The notes under the pieces: model-generated
Seen by the model: the letters and a program-made list of their open reading frames with translations, nothing else
What the model was told of the DNA's origin: nothing
The model's database searches: none
Made by a program: the position numbers and the translations under genes
From: Brachionus plicatilis
Taxonomy: Eukaryota > Rotifera > Eurotatoria > Ploima > Brachionidae
NCBI GenBank assembly: GCA_010279815.1
Contig: QEOQ01000141.1
Coordinates: 806,001 to 870,000 of the forward strand
Direction of reading: 5' to 3'
DNA length: 64,000 nucleotides
Part shown: in pieces, positions 1 to 12,802 of the stretch
Numbering within the stretch: position 1 is the first letter of the stretch
How the letters are laid out: each line of letters starts with the position of its first letter

Positions 1-20
1 GATATGTACAATTTACTCAC

Positions 21-3000
21 TAGTTTGTTGATAGTTTTGCTACTGGTCTCATTTACAAAAACTTTATTAAATGGATTTTGGTAAAAAGTGAAAGAATTTA
101 AAGAATCAATAGATTTGTCCTTTTGACAATTGGTGCAATTCTTTTGGCAGTCTTCACACAAGTTGCACTTTTTGCCAGTCAAATCTTCTACTGAGCCAAA
201 GTTTTCCGCAAAACTGTCATTCAAGCTTTCCATCACTACATTGCTTATATCTTCATCATCAATTTGAACTGAGTCGATGTGGTTAAAACTATTTGTTTTG
301 AAGCCAATTGTTGTTAAGATGTTTTTAAGGGTGTCTTTTTTTTGGTCACAATTACACTTGGCCAATTGAGGTAATTGAGTTATGTGATTGTAAATGTTCT
401 TCTTGTCAAGATTGTTGTTGTAGTCGAAATGGCAGTTGCAGCAGGACTTTGATTGCTTTTCTTCTTGCACTTTTTCAATGAAGTCTTTCAGGTGGGTGAA
501 TCGGATTGAAGTTTGAGCTTGTTGGTTGGCTTTGTCGCGGGCGTTGTTGATACAATTGATTATCCATCGCGACTCTTTCCAAATGTCCTCAAGGGAACGC
601 TGATATTTGGAGACAAGTGAGAGAATTTTTTTAGCCTGGTCTATTTCATCATTTGAAAAAGCTTCTCGGTAGAATTGATTTGATGCGAACAATTCTAGTT
701 CCAACTTAATCGAGATTTTCACATAGGTTCTTATAAAATCTAGATTATAGGCTCCCAAGTGTACGGCTTCGAATAATTGGACAGGTATATGAATGTACTC
801 GAAGTCGTTTTGAATTTTAGATGGAAGTGATCTTGTACTCTCGTCGCTCAGCTGCATTGTGCATGTCTGTTCTACTGATGGACAAATTAGTAGCAATGTT
901 ATGTCTTGATTTATTTCAATTAACTCTCGAGTTATAAGGCGCGAATTTTCAATGTCTTCACCACTAATTTCTAATATAAAAATCATTAATGTTATTTTTA
1001 AAAAAATTAATTTGAAAAATATAAATTTAGCATTTTTTTTTAAGTCCTTAGAATTCAATTTTTTTAATTAATTATTATTATTATTATTTATACTAAATTT
1101 CATTTTTCTGCTACTAAAAATATTTAAAATGATAATAATTTTAGTTTTCATGATCCGAGAGGTAGATCTCGCAAAAATTCAATCAATGATTAAAGTAAAC
1201 CTGCGAAAAAATAATCTTGAAACAATTTATTTTTTCAGTTTTTTTAATATCATCAATAAAAATAAATATCATTTTTTGATAATATGTATTAGTTAATTTT
1301 TTGTTATCATAAAAATAAAATTAGTATCTTTTTTATTTGTGTAGCAGAAAAATAAATTCACTATCACCTCAAATGCATGCCTTTAAAAACAAGTTTAGAA
1401 CTTTTAATCTAGTTTTTTATTATAGAAAAAAACTGTATTTGTATAATGTTTATGTTCGATACAAATGACAACTTCTTTTCCAAATTAATTTATTCTTTTA
1501 ATTAAATGACCAAAACATAGACTTTTATTGCTTTAAAAAATAAAAAATTCGAATTTATTTTTTATTTATATTGAAGACTAATAGTTTTTATCATTTTTAG
1601 TTTCAAAGATTTAATTGTACGAAAGTTGGAAAAAATAAAATTTTTAAATAAATAATCGAATCAGAAAATTATTTTTCTTTCATTACCTTAAAAATTAAAT
1701 TACATATTATAGTCTTGGCTTACATAATTTTTCAAATTTTTTATTCCACATTATTTCTTTGGTAAACTTTTCTTAATTTATTCAAGAGTTGTTCGAGTGC
1801 TTTATTACATTCATGCTTGGGATCAAACTCTTTGGAATCCTTCATTATAAATCAATTGAGACATATTTTTAAATTGAAAATTATTTTTGATTTATTATTA
1901 CGTTAACTTAATCAAAATAAAAATTAAAATATCAATTTTAGTAAAATAACCAAAACATTTAGCTTTTATTATATTAAGAATTGTATTTATTGTATTGTAA
2001 AAATTTCTTTTGAAAAATCATGTCACATGATCTTTGAGAAAAAACTAAAGTTAAAATCACTCTTGACCTTAAAATTTATGGTAACAATTTAAATAATAAG
2101 GAAAAAGTCAAATTCTTAGGAATCACATTAGACTCAAAACTTACATTTAGTCCAATGGTGGATGAATTAAAAGAGCGCTGTAATTCAAGGCTCAACTTAA
2201 TAAAATATCTCTAAAATAGAAAATGTGATCTAAAACCAAAAACATTAGGTAATCTTTACAAATCCTTAATAAGATCAATCTTGGATTATTATTTTCCTTG
2301 CTTAAATTCTTTCTCAGAAATAGCATTTTGAAGTTGAAATATGATATCCTGTCCAATATTATGCACCAAGAGGCTTTTAATAAACTTAAACAACTAACAG
2401 CCTCAAATGGACTTTTTTATTTGAGGAAAGATATGTTAGATCAGGACTGAGTCATTCTTTTCTATTGTGACACTGCTTGAGGAATACAAAGCGAGTTTCG
2501 AATCAAGATATATCAAATAATCGACTCCATTGTGTAATTGCTACCTTACCACTTCTTCATTATTTCTTAAAAAAAATTCTTAAAATTTTTATTTCTTAAA
2601 AGTTCACGATCTAATCATGTAGCAATGATTACTCATTTCAATTAATTTTTTAATTTTTTTTAAATTTTATTTTATCTTTTATGCTATTTTTAATTTTCTG
2701 AATTTTATTTTTCTGAAGAGGCTTTAGCTTGGCAAATATAAACAAATAAATAAAAAAATTTAAGAAAACATTAAGCTAATAATTATTAAAGAAAATTTGT
2801 AAAATTACTATTAAATTAATAAAGATTTTGAAAAAATTAAAAAATTTCGCCAGAAATTTTTAAATTTATCATTTTTTTATCATGATTTTTTTATCATTTC
2901 ATTATCTTTTAATGATGCTTTCTAGCTTTTTACTGCCTAAAAATTTTTCCTCTTTTTTTCTTCATCGTAATTTTAATCAATTTTAAAAATTTTGATTATT

Positions 3001-6000
3001 CATCTTTTTGAAGTTCTTTATTTATTTAAATGACATAAAATTAGTTTCTTTTAAAATTGTTATTGAATTGGTAAAACCTAATTCAATAACTAATAAAGAT
3101 AATTTGATAAAAATTAAAAAATCAACAAATTAAAATCTTAAATATTACTTACCAAATTTTTTAAAAAGTCGATTTATTGCTTCTTGAATTTGTTTGACAA
3201 AATTAATACAATTAAGCTCGTTAATTGAAAGTTTGTCCAAGCTTAGTTTAACCGACTTAAGCAAATTCCATTCTTCTCTTTTAAGCTAAAATTAATTATT
3301 TCGATTTTAAATATTTATCAATGCCTACCTCGACAAATTTGGATTATCTCTTACTTTTTCGCAAGGAAGGTTATTTGGAATTTTAAACGGAACCATCACC
3401 TTTATGAGTTCAATACTTGACTGGAGTTTTAAAAATGCTACATAGAATCCTTTTTGAAGCTTTTTTTCACAATTAAAATCATATTCGATAATCAGCTAAA
3501 TTATATTTTAAATATTTTAAATTAATATAGAAAAAATTAAATTTGTTACTTTTAAAAACTCTAGCAAAAAATTTGTATCTTCGTTATTTTTGTGAAAATT
3601 ATTTGCATTACCACTAAAATTATTTTGACTATTAGACTTGTCTTTTATGACGTTGATTTTAATTTTATCTATTAATTTGTCAATTTGGCTTGTTTTGACC
3701 AAATTTTGGTTCATTGAACTGGACATTCGTTTTACCAGGACAAAAAAAACACTTCCGTTTGAACTGTTTTTAAAAAAGTTGAAATAAACCTGACCGAGAT
3801 CTGACATTTCCAGTAAATTCTTAAATCTTAAATAAACTACACATCTTCGGGAAAATTTGATAGTTACCTGCATTTGTTTGATAACACAAATTATTAGATA
3901 CCTAAATCGTAAGCTGCTTGTTGTTATTGACTGCTCTATTTGATTTTTAAAATTGTCTATATCATTCCAATTAAAGCTTAGCTAGAAATAATTTATTTAA
4001 TTACAGTTTATTTAAATAAAATATATGAATACTTTGACTAAAAATTGAAAATCACTATTGATGTTTTGGGATGAATAATTTTCATCAATTTCTATCATCG
4101 GTAGATTGTCATCAAGAGTGGTAACTATTTTATCGCTGTCGTAAATTACACTCACTAGATATGCGGAACATCTAAAAATTTATTTATTTTAAATTTTCAA
4201 AATTAAACAAAATAATTCAAAAGTTAGAACGACCTTAATTTTTATTGTTTTAAAAATAATTTTATTTTAGTTTACTTGTTTTAATTAAGCTGGACATGAA
4301 ACACTGTAAAACACTAGAAGAACTGAGATTTTTTTAAAGAATTCTTGTCAGAAAATAAATAAAAAAATCAGTTCTTTGCTAAATTATATTTTTTTATTAA
4401 ATATTCAAATAAAATTTTCTGATGATTTTATTTTAATTATTAGAGTCTAAATAGAAAAATAATATGATGCTCTAGTGTTATTTAATCTTTTAAGAAAGAC
4501 GATAAAAAAATGTGTATTTTGTAAGAATTTTTCCACATCAAAATTAATTGTTCTGAAAAAATATGCATTTTTGCTTATTTATCATAGAGTGGAATTTTTA
4601 GAATAATGCATACTTTGATTTTTGGATTGTGAATTTTGGAACAAAATACAAAAACAAAAATTGGTAAATGAATAACTTTTTTACTAAGAGTCTAAAAATT
4701 TTTCTGCAAAACCTATCAGCTGATACTAACTTTTTACCACCCAAATTTAGTCTCTGCAATTAAATTTTGGTGATTTTCTTGAACATTTAGTGCTTTGCAG
4801 ACTTAATTTTTTTAACTTGCTTTGTTCCAACATTCACAATGTCGGTTATTGGTTCCAAAATATATATTAAATGAATATTAAATTTTTAATAAAAGATGAA
4901 AATTTTTTTAATAAAATAAAAACGGGTCTTACTTTTTTATTTGTTTAGCGAATTTCATATTATTTACATTTATATTTGAATAGCCGACTGAGGATAAACT
5001 AGTTGTTGCAAGAGCAAGTGTGAATATAGTTTTCAAATTTCTTTTTAAACCTGATGACTTTTTTGATTTCGAAAATTTTTGTAATTGATTTAATACTTAA
5101 AAAGAAAAATTTATTAGAAAATTTTGTAACAAAATAATTTATTAAAAAAAAATCCTCTTATTAATTTTCAAAAAATTTAAAAAATTTTCTTACAATTGGG
5201 ATTTACGAATTCAAGATTTGATTTCGAAGAATTTATTTCGTTGTCTAAATCATACAACTTTTTTAATTGATTTAAATGTATATCCTGAATCATTTGGCCT
5301 TCTCTCCAATCTAAAAATTAAAAATAATTATTTTTTTACCATGCTATTTTTTTTTAGTCACAGCTAGGAATTCCAAACGGTGGATCGCTGGGTGAATAAG
5401 GACCATATCCTCGAATATTGGCGCAACTAACTCTCACATAATAAACCTTGAACATTACAAGATTTTCAATCAGGTATTTTTTTTCCTCAGTGTCAATAAA
5501 CGACAGAACAATTTGCCCTTCTAAAGGTTCGAATGATGAACTTGAGCTCCATTCGACTAGAAAAAAATATTTTTTTTATTATTATTTTCAAAATTAAAAA
5601 TAATTACTCAAATATTTAATTAAAAAAAAGTCATCGGTTTTTTCTGGTTCTCGAAAGCGAACCATCAAGCTTGTAGGGCTGTAAACATCAAGTAAAACTT
5701 GTCTAGCTTCTCCTGGATATGGTGTAGTTTCAAAAAAAGTTTTCATGCGACGTGCCAACCGCATTTTAGAGTCTAAATTTTTTAACATTGAATCATATTC
5801 TTCAATTTTGTCGTGATTTAAAGCGGAAACGTCAAAATTTTTTAAAAATTGCCGCAATGAAACATCCAATTCGCCCAATCTCACACAAACTCGCTCATAT
5901 CTATCATTCCAGTCTGGCATTGTTGGATTCTCAATTGCTCCATTTTTTAATAACAGGACTATTATTTCTTTGTTATTTAGCATCAGGGCCAAGTCCAGAG

Positions 6001-9000
6001 GGGTAAAGTCGTACTCATTAATACAATTGATGCTCTCAGGACTAACAAGAAGTTTTTTCCTAATACACTCGATGTCCTCTATTTCAATAATATCAAAAAT
6101 ATCTAAAAACATTGTTAAATTAAATTTATTAAGTTTTTTATTTTCCAAAAATATTACTCGATTCACTTATTTCCATCAATTCACAAGCCTGAATTTTGTT
6201 GGCTTTTTTGTCGATTGTGTTTTGAACCATGATTTCATTAGGTGCTTGGTTTAAATTTGACTTGGTATTGTTAATGAAAGTAATGGATGAAATTGTGTTT
6301 CGTCGTTTGGCTTAAATTAATTAATTTTTTTAATTAATAAATATTTTGAGTAAAATAATTTATCTTAATCTTTTAGAAGAGAAATATTTCATATCTTTTT
6401 ATTTTGATAATTAAAAAAGTAATAAAAAAGAAAACACAACTAATTTAAAAAAAGATATGTGTGTGTGTGTAATCCCCAACATAAAACCTTATTTTTGTTG
6501 CTATAAAATTGTAACTAGCCAAATCAGAATTTGGAACTTAGCACTCTTATATGTGAAATTAAATATTTGTTAATGAAATATTTTATAAGTTGGATAAGAA
6601 ATCTTAGAAAGCACTTCGATTCGGAAATTTTGAAAAATACCCTATAAGATGCGGATTTCCATTTAGACCTTTTTAGAGGGCTCAAACAAAATAGGAATTA
6701 TATTTGATTTTGACTCTCTCAATTTTTTAAGAATGTTTTAGACTTATTGAATATTTGATTTTTTAAAAAATATTTCGTTTAAATCTTATTAAAGTATGTT
6801 TTTGGAAAAATAGATTTGGACAATTTTTTAATTTTCGGATAATTATTAAATCGTAATTATACTTTTTTTTTAATATTTTTGAATACTTTTAAGTAAATTT
6901 AAGAAAATAACCAAGAAACAAGCCATATGTTGCTAAATTGCTACAATTGACCCGAAAAATATAATTTTTTAAAGTTATCAGTAATTAATTGAAGAATTCC
7001 AATTTTAAATTGTTAAAAAAATAATTTCTTAATTTTAATAAAAAATCTTTAAACAAATTGTTAAAGCTCTTTTAGCTTTCAACGAAGCAACAATTTCTTC
7101 AAAATCAAAATTTGCAAAACATTTAAAATATCCAAAAATTAAAATTTGTCAAAATTTTATAATCAATAAAAATTAATGAACACTTTATTATTAAAAGAAC
7201 AAAAAAAAATCTCTTGGTCATTAAGATGAATGTATTAAGAGTCACAATATTTGAAGATGGCCTATAATGTTGTTTTCCAAGTGGGTGTATTTTAATCACT
7301 TTTTAATTAAACAAAAGGCCAACTTACACAAACTTTTTTTTTTATCCAGTTCATCTAGTTTTAGAACAGTCTTAGTAGTAGTTATTGTAGTCGTGGTAGT
7401 CATGTTTGATTTATCATTCGAATGATTTGAGATAGTAACTTTTTTGGTCGTCTTTGGTTCCATGTTTTCTTTTGCAAGATTTTTGACCGAAGTTTTTAGT
7501 GCGTCTTTTGCCATTGGTTTTTGGTACAAAGCTTTTTTGAATATGTCAATTTCGTCAGTAGCTCTTGAATCAATTGAATTTGCCGAACTGCTCATTGTCT
7601 TTTGAACGTCAGCTTTGGTCAAATTTGAACAATTAATGGCTAATTGGGGTTTTTTTACGGCACCTTCTATTCGAAAAACGTTTTCTGAATTATGAACATT
7701 GTTCATGCGCCTCAGATTCCATAGTTCTGGACACGAGTCTTTACCGTTTTTTTCATACCTGTCTCTAAATCAGAAAAGTATTTGAAAACAAATATAATTT
7801 AGTACAATTAAGAATTGAAGCCCTTTAAATTAAATTAATGGAAAGTTTTGCTCCCCAAGGTGTCTTATGAGCTTAGAATCCAATTCTCCGAATACCGATT
7901 TCAGAATTTAATTTGAGATTGTTGTTATGCCATTGGGAAATAAAGTGATGGTTTTTTATAAACCCGAGAAAATAAATTTTCGAACAACTGAAGCAAAATT
8001 GATGAATTTTAATGTTTTATTCTTGATATATTTCGATCGATTGTATTAGATATAGCGTTTTTATTATGTAATAATGCGTTAACTGCCTGCAAAAAAATAT
8101 CTGGAATAAATCGAAAAAGCCATGTGTTTTGAATAGAAGCGTTTAGTAAAATGACCCCTATTTTACAGAAAGCTAATTTGTTGTTAAAGAAATTTTAATT
8201 GATTCAAAAAAAATGAATATTTAGGAAGGCTTTATTAAATTTTCTTAATTTTTCTAAGCCAATTTTCTAACCCAAATAATTATAAAACACTTGAAGTTTG
8301 AGGTAGTGCAAATTGAACATAAATAAATATTTGAAATAATTATTGACCTTATTCAGCATTGATTCTTGTCACATTAAATGTGTGCACTTGAGAAACGAGG
8401 CTAAGGATTATTCGATACCTGGCAGATAAGTGTCAACTCCAAAAGCTAATACTTACAATTTTGGTTGAGATCGATTGGCCTCATCAATTATTTCTTGGCT
8501 TTTGATTTGGGTCTTGAAAAAAAAAATTATTTTAATACTCGTTGACCAAAGTTGAATTAAAGTGTTGAAAGCTAAAAATTTCTTATCAATCAAATTATTA
8601 GGCTTTTATAACTCATTAAATAAAAAAAAAAATAGAAAATTCTGTAAATAGAAACAAGATTAAAATTATTGATGAAATGTGTAATTAACTTTTTCTTATT
8701 TGGCATAAAAAAATTGCTATAAAACATTTTCATTTCGATTTAATTAAAATTTAATTTAAACAAACTTTATTATTGTTTGTTGATTTATAAAATGAATTTT
8801 TATGGCTGATGTTAAAATTTGTGCTGTCATTCGTCTGTATGAGATTAAAAATTCTATTTTCTAATGAAGAGTTGAATCGTCTAATTCGTTGTTTGAGGGT
8901 ATTCGCTTTCCTTGGTTGTACCGGAGTCATCGACTTGATTTTTGACTCAATCGAACTGAATTCATCATATTCTTTATTGTCCTGGGGAGATACACTTTTG

Positions 9001-9727
9001 GCGCTTAGTGTTTTTTGACTAATATTATCCAGTAAATTGGAGACGTGCAAAGACAAATTAGACTTTGATTTTATGGTGTTTGGCATCAAATCCTCATTGA
9101 GAAAATGTAACTCTGAATCACTTTTATTATTTGTTCTGCTGTAATCTAGTTGGTAGCTCGAAGATTCTTAAAACCAAAAATTTATTAAATATTTAATTTG
9201 ATGCTAACTATTAATAATCACTTATTAACTTAATTTATTTTAATTTAAATAAAATCTAAAATAAAAAAAGATATATTTTCTTATTTCTCTTGATTATTAG
9301 CCATACTTCCTCAATTTAAATCCGAAAATTTGTTGTCTAATAAAAAGCTAGTCGGATAACATAAAAAAAAATTAATTTAATTTTTTTCAATTTTCTTTAA
9401 AAAAAGATAATCTCAATAATAAAAGAAAATTTCTTCGATTAGTATTTGAGTTAATATGGTAAGCCTTGGAAGTTTCATCTTTGACCAAATATCTCACTAT
9501 ATTCAAGGGAAAAAAGTGCGTTTTTTTTATTGAAATAATTAAATAAAAAAATTTTCATGTCAAATATGAAAGAGGCTAGACTTTAAGTAAAAAAAAATAA
9601 GAAAAATTAAAAAATATTAAAAAAAATCACCTCGTGCATAATAATCGAAAAACTTTTCGTTATTGTTGCCAAGCTCTATTTTATTGATGGGCGAATCTTC
9701 GATTGAGGCTTCTCTAATTGTATTCAT
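21..9727 (-). CDS. ANKFN1: ANKFN1 / wide awake-like ankyrin plus fibronectin-III protein (3' partial)
   Basis: Fourteen exons join in frame on the minus strand: 9631-9727, 8766-9166, 8457-8512, 7328-7764, 6167-6310, 5608-6102, 5362-5556, 5194-5310, 4933-5095, 4033-4171, 3550-3981, 3329-3495, 3153-3277 and 21-970. They give about 1306 residues from an ATG at 9727. The reading frame is still open at the donor at 19-20, so the end lies outside the window. The first ~380 residues are Ser/Thr/Lys-rich and look disordered. An ankyrin repeat (around EYDFTPLDLALMLNNKEIIV) lies near residues 400-436 and an FN3 domain near 500-605. Conserved ANKFN1-type blocks follow, including CSAYLVSVIYDSD and FEYIHIPVQLFEAVHLGAY. 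The Drosophila homologue WAKE is a neuronal protein that affects sleep and GABA-A receptor function; that role here is inference. Two introns are very short (5557-5607 and 6103-6166). The name rests on domain order and recalled family motifs, not on a search. Confidence 0.82.
2035..2757 (+). mobile_element. Decayed non-LTR retrotransposon, RT C-terminal part, antisense in the last ANKFN1 intron
   Basis: Translation of about 2038-2330 gives KFLGITLDSKLTFSP, then an Arg-Cys-Asn-rich stretch, then LGNLYKSLIRSILDYYFPCL. This is the typical end of a Jockey/CR1-like reverse transcriptase ORF. In-frame stops near 2211 and 2328 show it is dead. The copy ends with a GGCTTTAGCTTGGC stem and an AAAT-rich tail at 2707-2757, like the other LINE tails in the window. 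The rest of the intron (971-3152) is AT-rich with nothing recognisable. Confidence 0.75.
4615..4860. mobile_element. Diverged copy of the 29.9-kb foldback MITE, inside an ANKFN1 intron
   Basis: This stretch carries the same ordered blocks as the element at 29936-30277: TTGTGAATTTTGGAACAAA, TTTCTGCAAAACCTATCAG, the palindrome-like TATCAGCTGATA, ACCACCCAAATTTAGTCTCT and a closing TTTGTTCCAACATTCACAAT. The right arm is degraded, so the hairpin is now imperfect. It sits in the 4172-4932 intron. Confidence 0.65.
6456..6471. repeat. Short GT microsatellite
   Basis: A TGTGTGTGTGTG run lies in the ANKFN1 intron 6311-7327. The rest of that intron is AT-rich filler with nothing recognised. Confidence 0.8.
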
Positions 9728-12700
9728 TTCCTTCAAATTGATAGATTTTCAATCTCTCTCTTTATTTATTCATTTTTGATCTCAATGCGTGTTAAACAAA
9801 ATTCTTTTTTTTTTTAAATAAATAAACTATAATCTTCTATACCTTGAATAAAGATACATTAAAAACTAAATTATCACTTTTAATTAAACAAAAATAATTT
9901 AAGATAAAGATTGATAAAATATAATCCTTTTATAACCAAGACAGCACTAAACTTATTTATACAATGCCTATTAGCTACTTAAGCGGATATTTTAAAGTTT
10001 ATTTTGGCAAAATAAAAGCACATATTTCATAATGCACCAAGAGCTTAAGGAAAACACACTAGAGAAACTAATTCATTATTCTAAATCCGATCAAAAGTTC
10101 GCTCTTTGGTGTTTCCTTAAGCCTAGTGTTTTTTTTTCGATGATTTATGGAAGAATTGAAGAGTTTTTATTTTATGATAGTTTAAGCAATAAAATTAAGG
10201 ACATTTTTATCACATGGTAACTCGCTCTTTTTTATCCTACACTAATTTCATCTTTTTAATAAAATATTGAGTCTTAAATTTTATAACTTTGACAGCCTAA
10301 GAGTGATTAATTTGATTTGTGAAAATTATGGAAGTTTTATGATGGTTTCATGCTACAAATCAAAACAATAAATTAAAGAAAAATGGCACGGTAATGCTCG
10401 TTCAATAAAGAACCATTTCTATATGTGTTAATCTGAAATGAATCAAGAAATTTTTGTTTGCTTTTTGTGTCTTATAAATAACCACATAATCAATATATCT
10501 CTTAATGTATAATCTTAACTTAAAATACCCTAATACTTGTCTAAGACTTTAGTTAAAATTTGATTTAAATGCTACTCGATAGTTTAATTTGGATAAACTT
10601 TTAAAACACGTATCGAAATTAATATTTTGATAATTTTAATCTTAACATTACTCAAAGTTTTAGTTTATTTTTGAGATCCTTTTATAAACAATGGCAATAA
10701 GGAAAAGGTTAAAATATCTAAGAATCGGAATTTTAATTAAGGGTTGATTTACAGCAACAAAAATTAAGTGTGAATTAAAATTTATTTAATAATAAACTTT
10801 CTTCCCTCAACTTATTCAGAAATAAAATGTTGGATTTAATAAATAAGTACTTGAAATATAGAGCCACCTGAGATATTTAATTTACAATTGATCATTAAAT
10901 AATTCCGATAATAACCATGTTCTTTATATTTAAATACTAGTTTAGAAAGGTTGGAAAAATGTATTTGAGTGTTAATGTACTGAGAGGTGCAATAAATTAA
11001 ATTTTTTTGGGTCAATTTTAGTTCAACCTTGTTAAGAACTTCGATATTTGAACAGTATTAAATTTATGAAAAAATTTAAAATAAGTTTTAATTAGAAATG
11101 ATAATGAATGTTAAAATTATACTAAATAATCACGTAGTTTGATTTACGCAAATGAATCGAGCTTTATTTGCTCAAGAAATCAGATTTGTTTTGATAAAGA
11201 AAATCTGATAAGATACTAAAAACTATTTTCGGAAATCGATCTCTTTAGTTTTGCATGCTTTAAAAATGTTCAAGCAACAAAAAAAATAAATACAATTAAT
11301 TTAATTAAAAAAAAATTCAAATTAATATTTCTTAAACGTTTTAGATTCAATTTAAGAGTCAAATCGTTTAAAAAAAAAACTGTCTTCAATTAAGCATTTT
11401 TTAACTTCTAATTTAAAGGTCGTTCTAAGTTATTTATGTTCGTTGATTATTTTTCATGAAAATAAAATTTAATGACACAAGTCTATTTGGAGCCTAATAA
11501 AATTTTCTGTTTGATGAAATTTTGATTTAGCTGAAACATGAATTTTTAGAAAATTGAGAAAATTGGTTAATTAGATGTAATTTAAAGATATAATTTGATT
11601 TTGTGCAGAAAGCCAATATTTTATCTCTTGGCTAAATTGTGAAAAAATTTAGCTCCGATTTTTAAATTTTCTTTTTTCCATTCAAACTAAAATTACATAA
11701 TTTCCGATTAATTTTTGTATGTTTTTTATCTTCTGATCATTTGTTATTATAAATTTTATTTGCAAAATGAAAATAAATTTCCAACAAAAAAAGTTCCATT
11801 TTTTTCTAATATTCCTCAAAAAAATGTGTGGAAACGCATTTTCACCTTGAGTGAAAATTAAAATGAATAGTTAATTTTTTTGGATTAGAATTGCTTTCTT
11901 ATCAAGTATTTCGATACAATTTAGAAGATCTATCGCTATTTTTTATTCATTTGAAAATCTTTCTTAAATAATTAGATGTAAAGGTTAGTATACATTTATA
12001 ATTAGATAAAATAAGGTTATAAATGATTTTGAAAAAGCTCAACTAAATTTCATAGACTATCTGTTGAACAACAAATAAATTTTGATTTTGGGTCATATTT
12101 GTTTTAAACAATTCAATTTCTAATTTATCAAGTTAAAAACTCCAAATTTTTGTACAAATTTTAATTATGTGGTGATTTAAATATTCCAGAATTTTCAAAA
12201 AAATAAATATTTATAAATTTCCGAACCGGTGAAAGCTGATTTTCTTACAGGTCATTTAAAATTCTAATCTAATAATTGATATTAAATAAAAAAAAAAGAA
12301 AATTCAAACATTTTTTTTTGAAATAGTGAAATATTAGGAGCCTTACCTTTTTAAAGAGAAAAATTATTTAGAAGCTTTTTCTTAAAGATAAAATGACATG
12401 AACTTCTCTCTAGTATCACAAAATAAAATAAAGATATCTGGATAGAATTTTGATTTTTAAAATGAAAACAAATTTTCAAACTGAATAAATAAAATAAAAA
12501 TTTGTTTTTTTTCTAATCTAATTTATATCTCAATTAAATTCTCGAATAATTATAACTTAGTTTATTGCTTTTTTCCAGTTTAAAACAAATATGTTTCATC
12601 AAATAGTTTGATTAAAATAACATTTTGTGTGAACTTTTTGATCAATGCCATGAATTAAGCAGTGCTGCCAAACTTTTTTCAATATGCCATAAGCCAAATA

Positions 12701-12802
12701 AATGATTTTAGAATTTAGAGTTTTTTTTTTATTTTAAAAAGTTATTTTTTTAACACAATTTTTTAAAGTTTAATTAGCTAAATTTATTTTAAATTAATGC
12801 TA
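9728..12802. other. Intergenic, between ANKFN1 5' end and MFSD4-like 3' end
   Basis: This is AT-rich DNA between the ATG of the ANKFN1-like gene and the stop of the transporter, both on the minus strand. It should hold the ANKFN1 promoter and 5' UTR, but I see no clear core promoter. A 62-codon frame at 10032-10220 lies over partly inverted copies of CTTAAGGAAAACAC (about 10042 and 10110) and looks like repeat debris, not a gene. No RNA gene was recognised. Confidence 0.6.

Noticed and set aside
3517..3873. A separate 118-aa gene starting at 3873
   Set aside because: The open frame continues upstream to an acceptor at 3982-3983 and joins ANKFN1 exons on both sides in phase.
5788..6254. Two plus-strand frames (72 and 94 aa) at the ankyrin exon
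   Set aside because: They are antisense to well-supported ANKFN1 exons 5608-6102 and 6167-6310.
10032..10220. 62-aa plus-strand frame
   Set aside because: It overlaps partly inverted copies of one sequence and has no domain or codon evidence. It is probably repeat debris.
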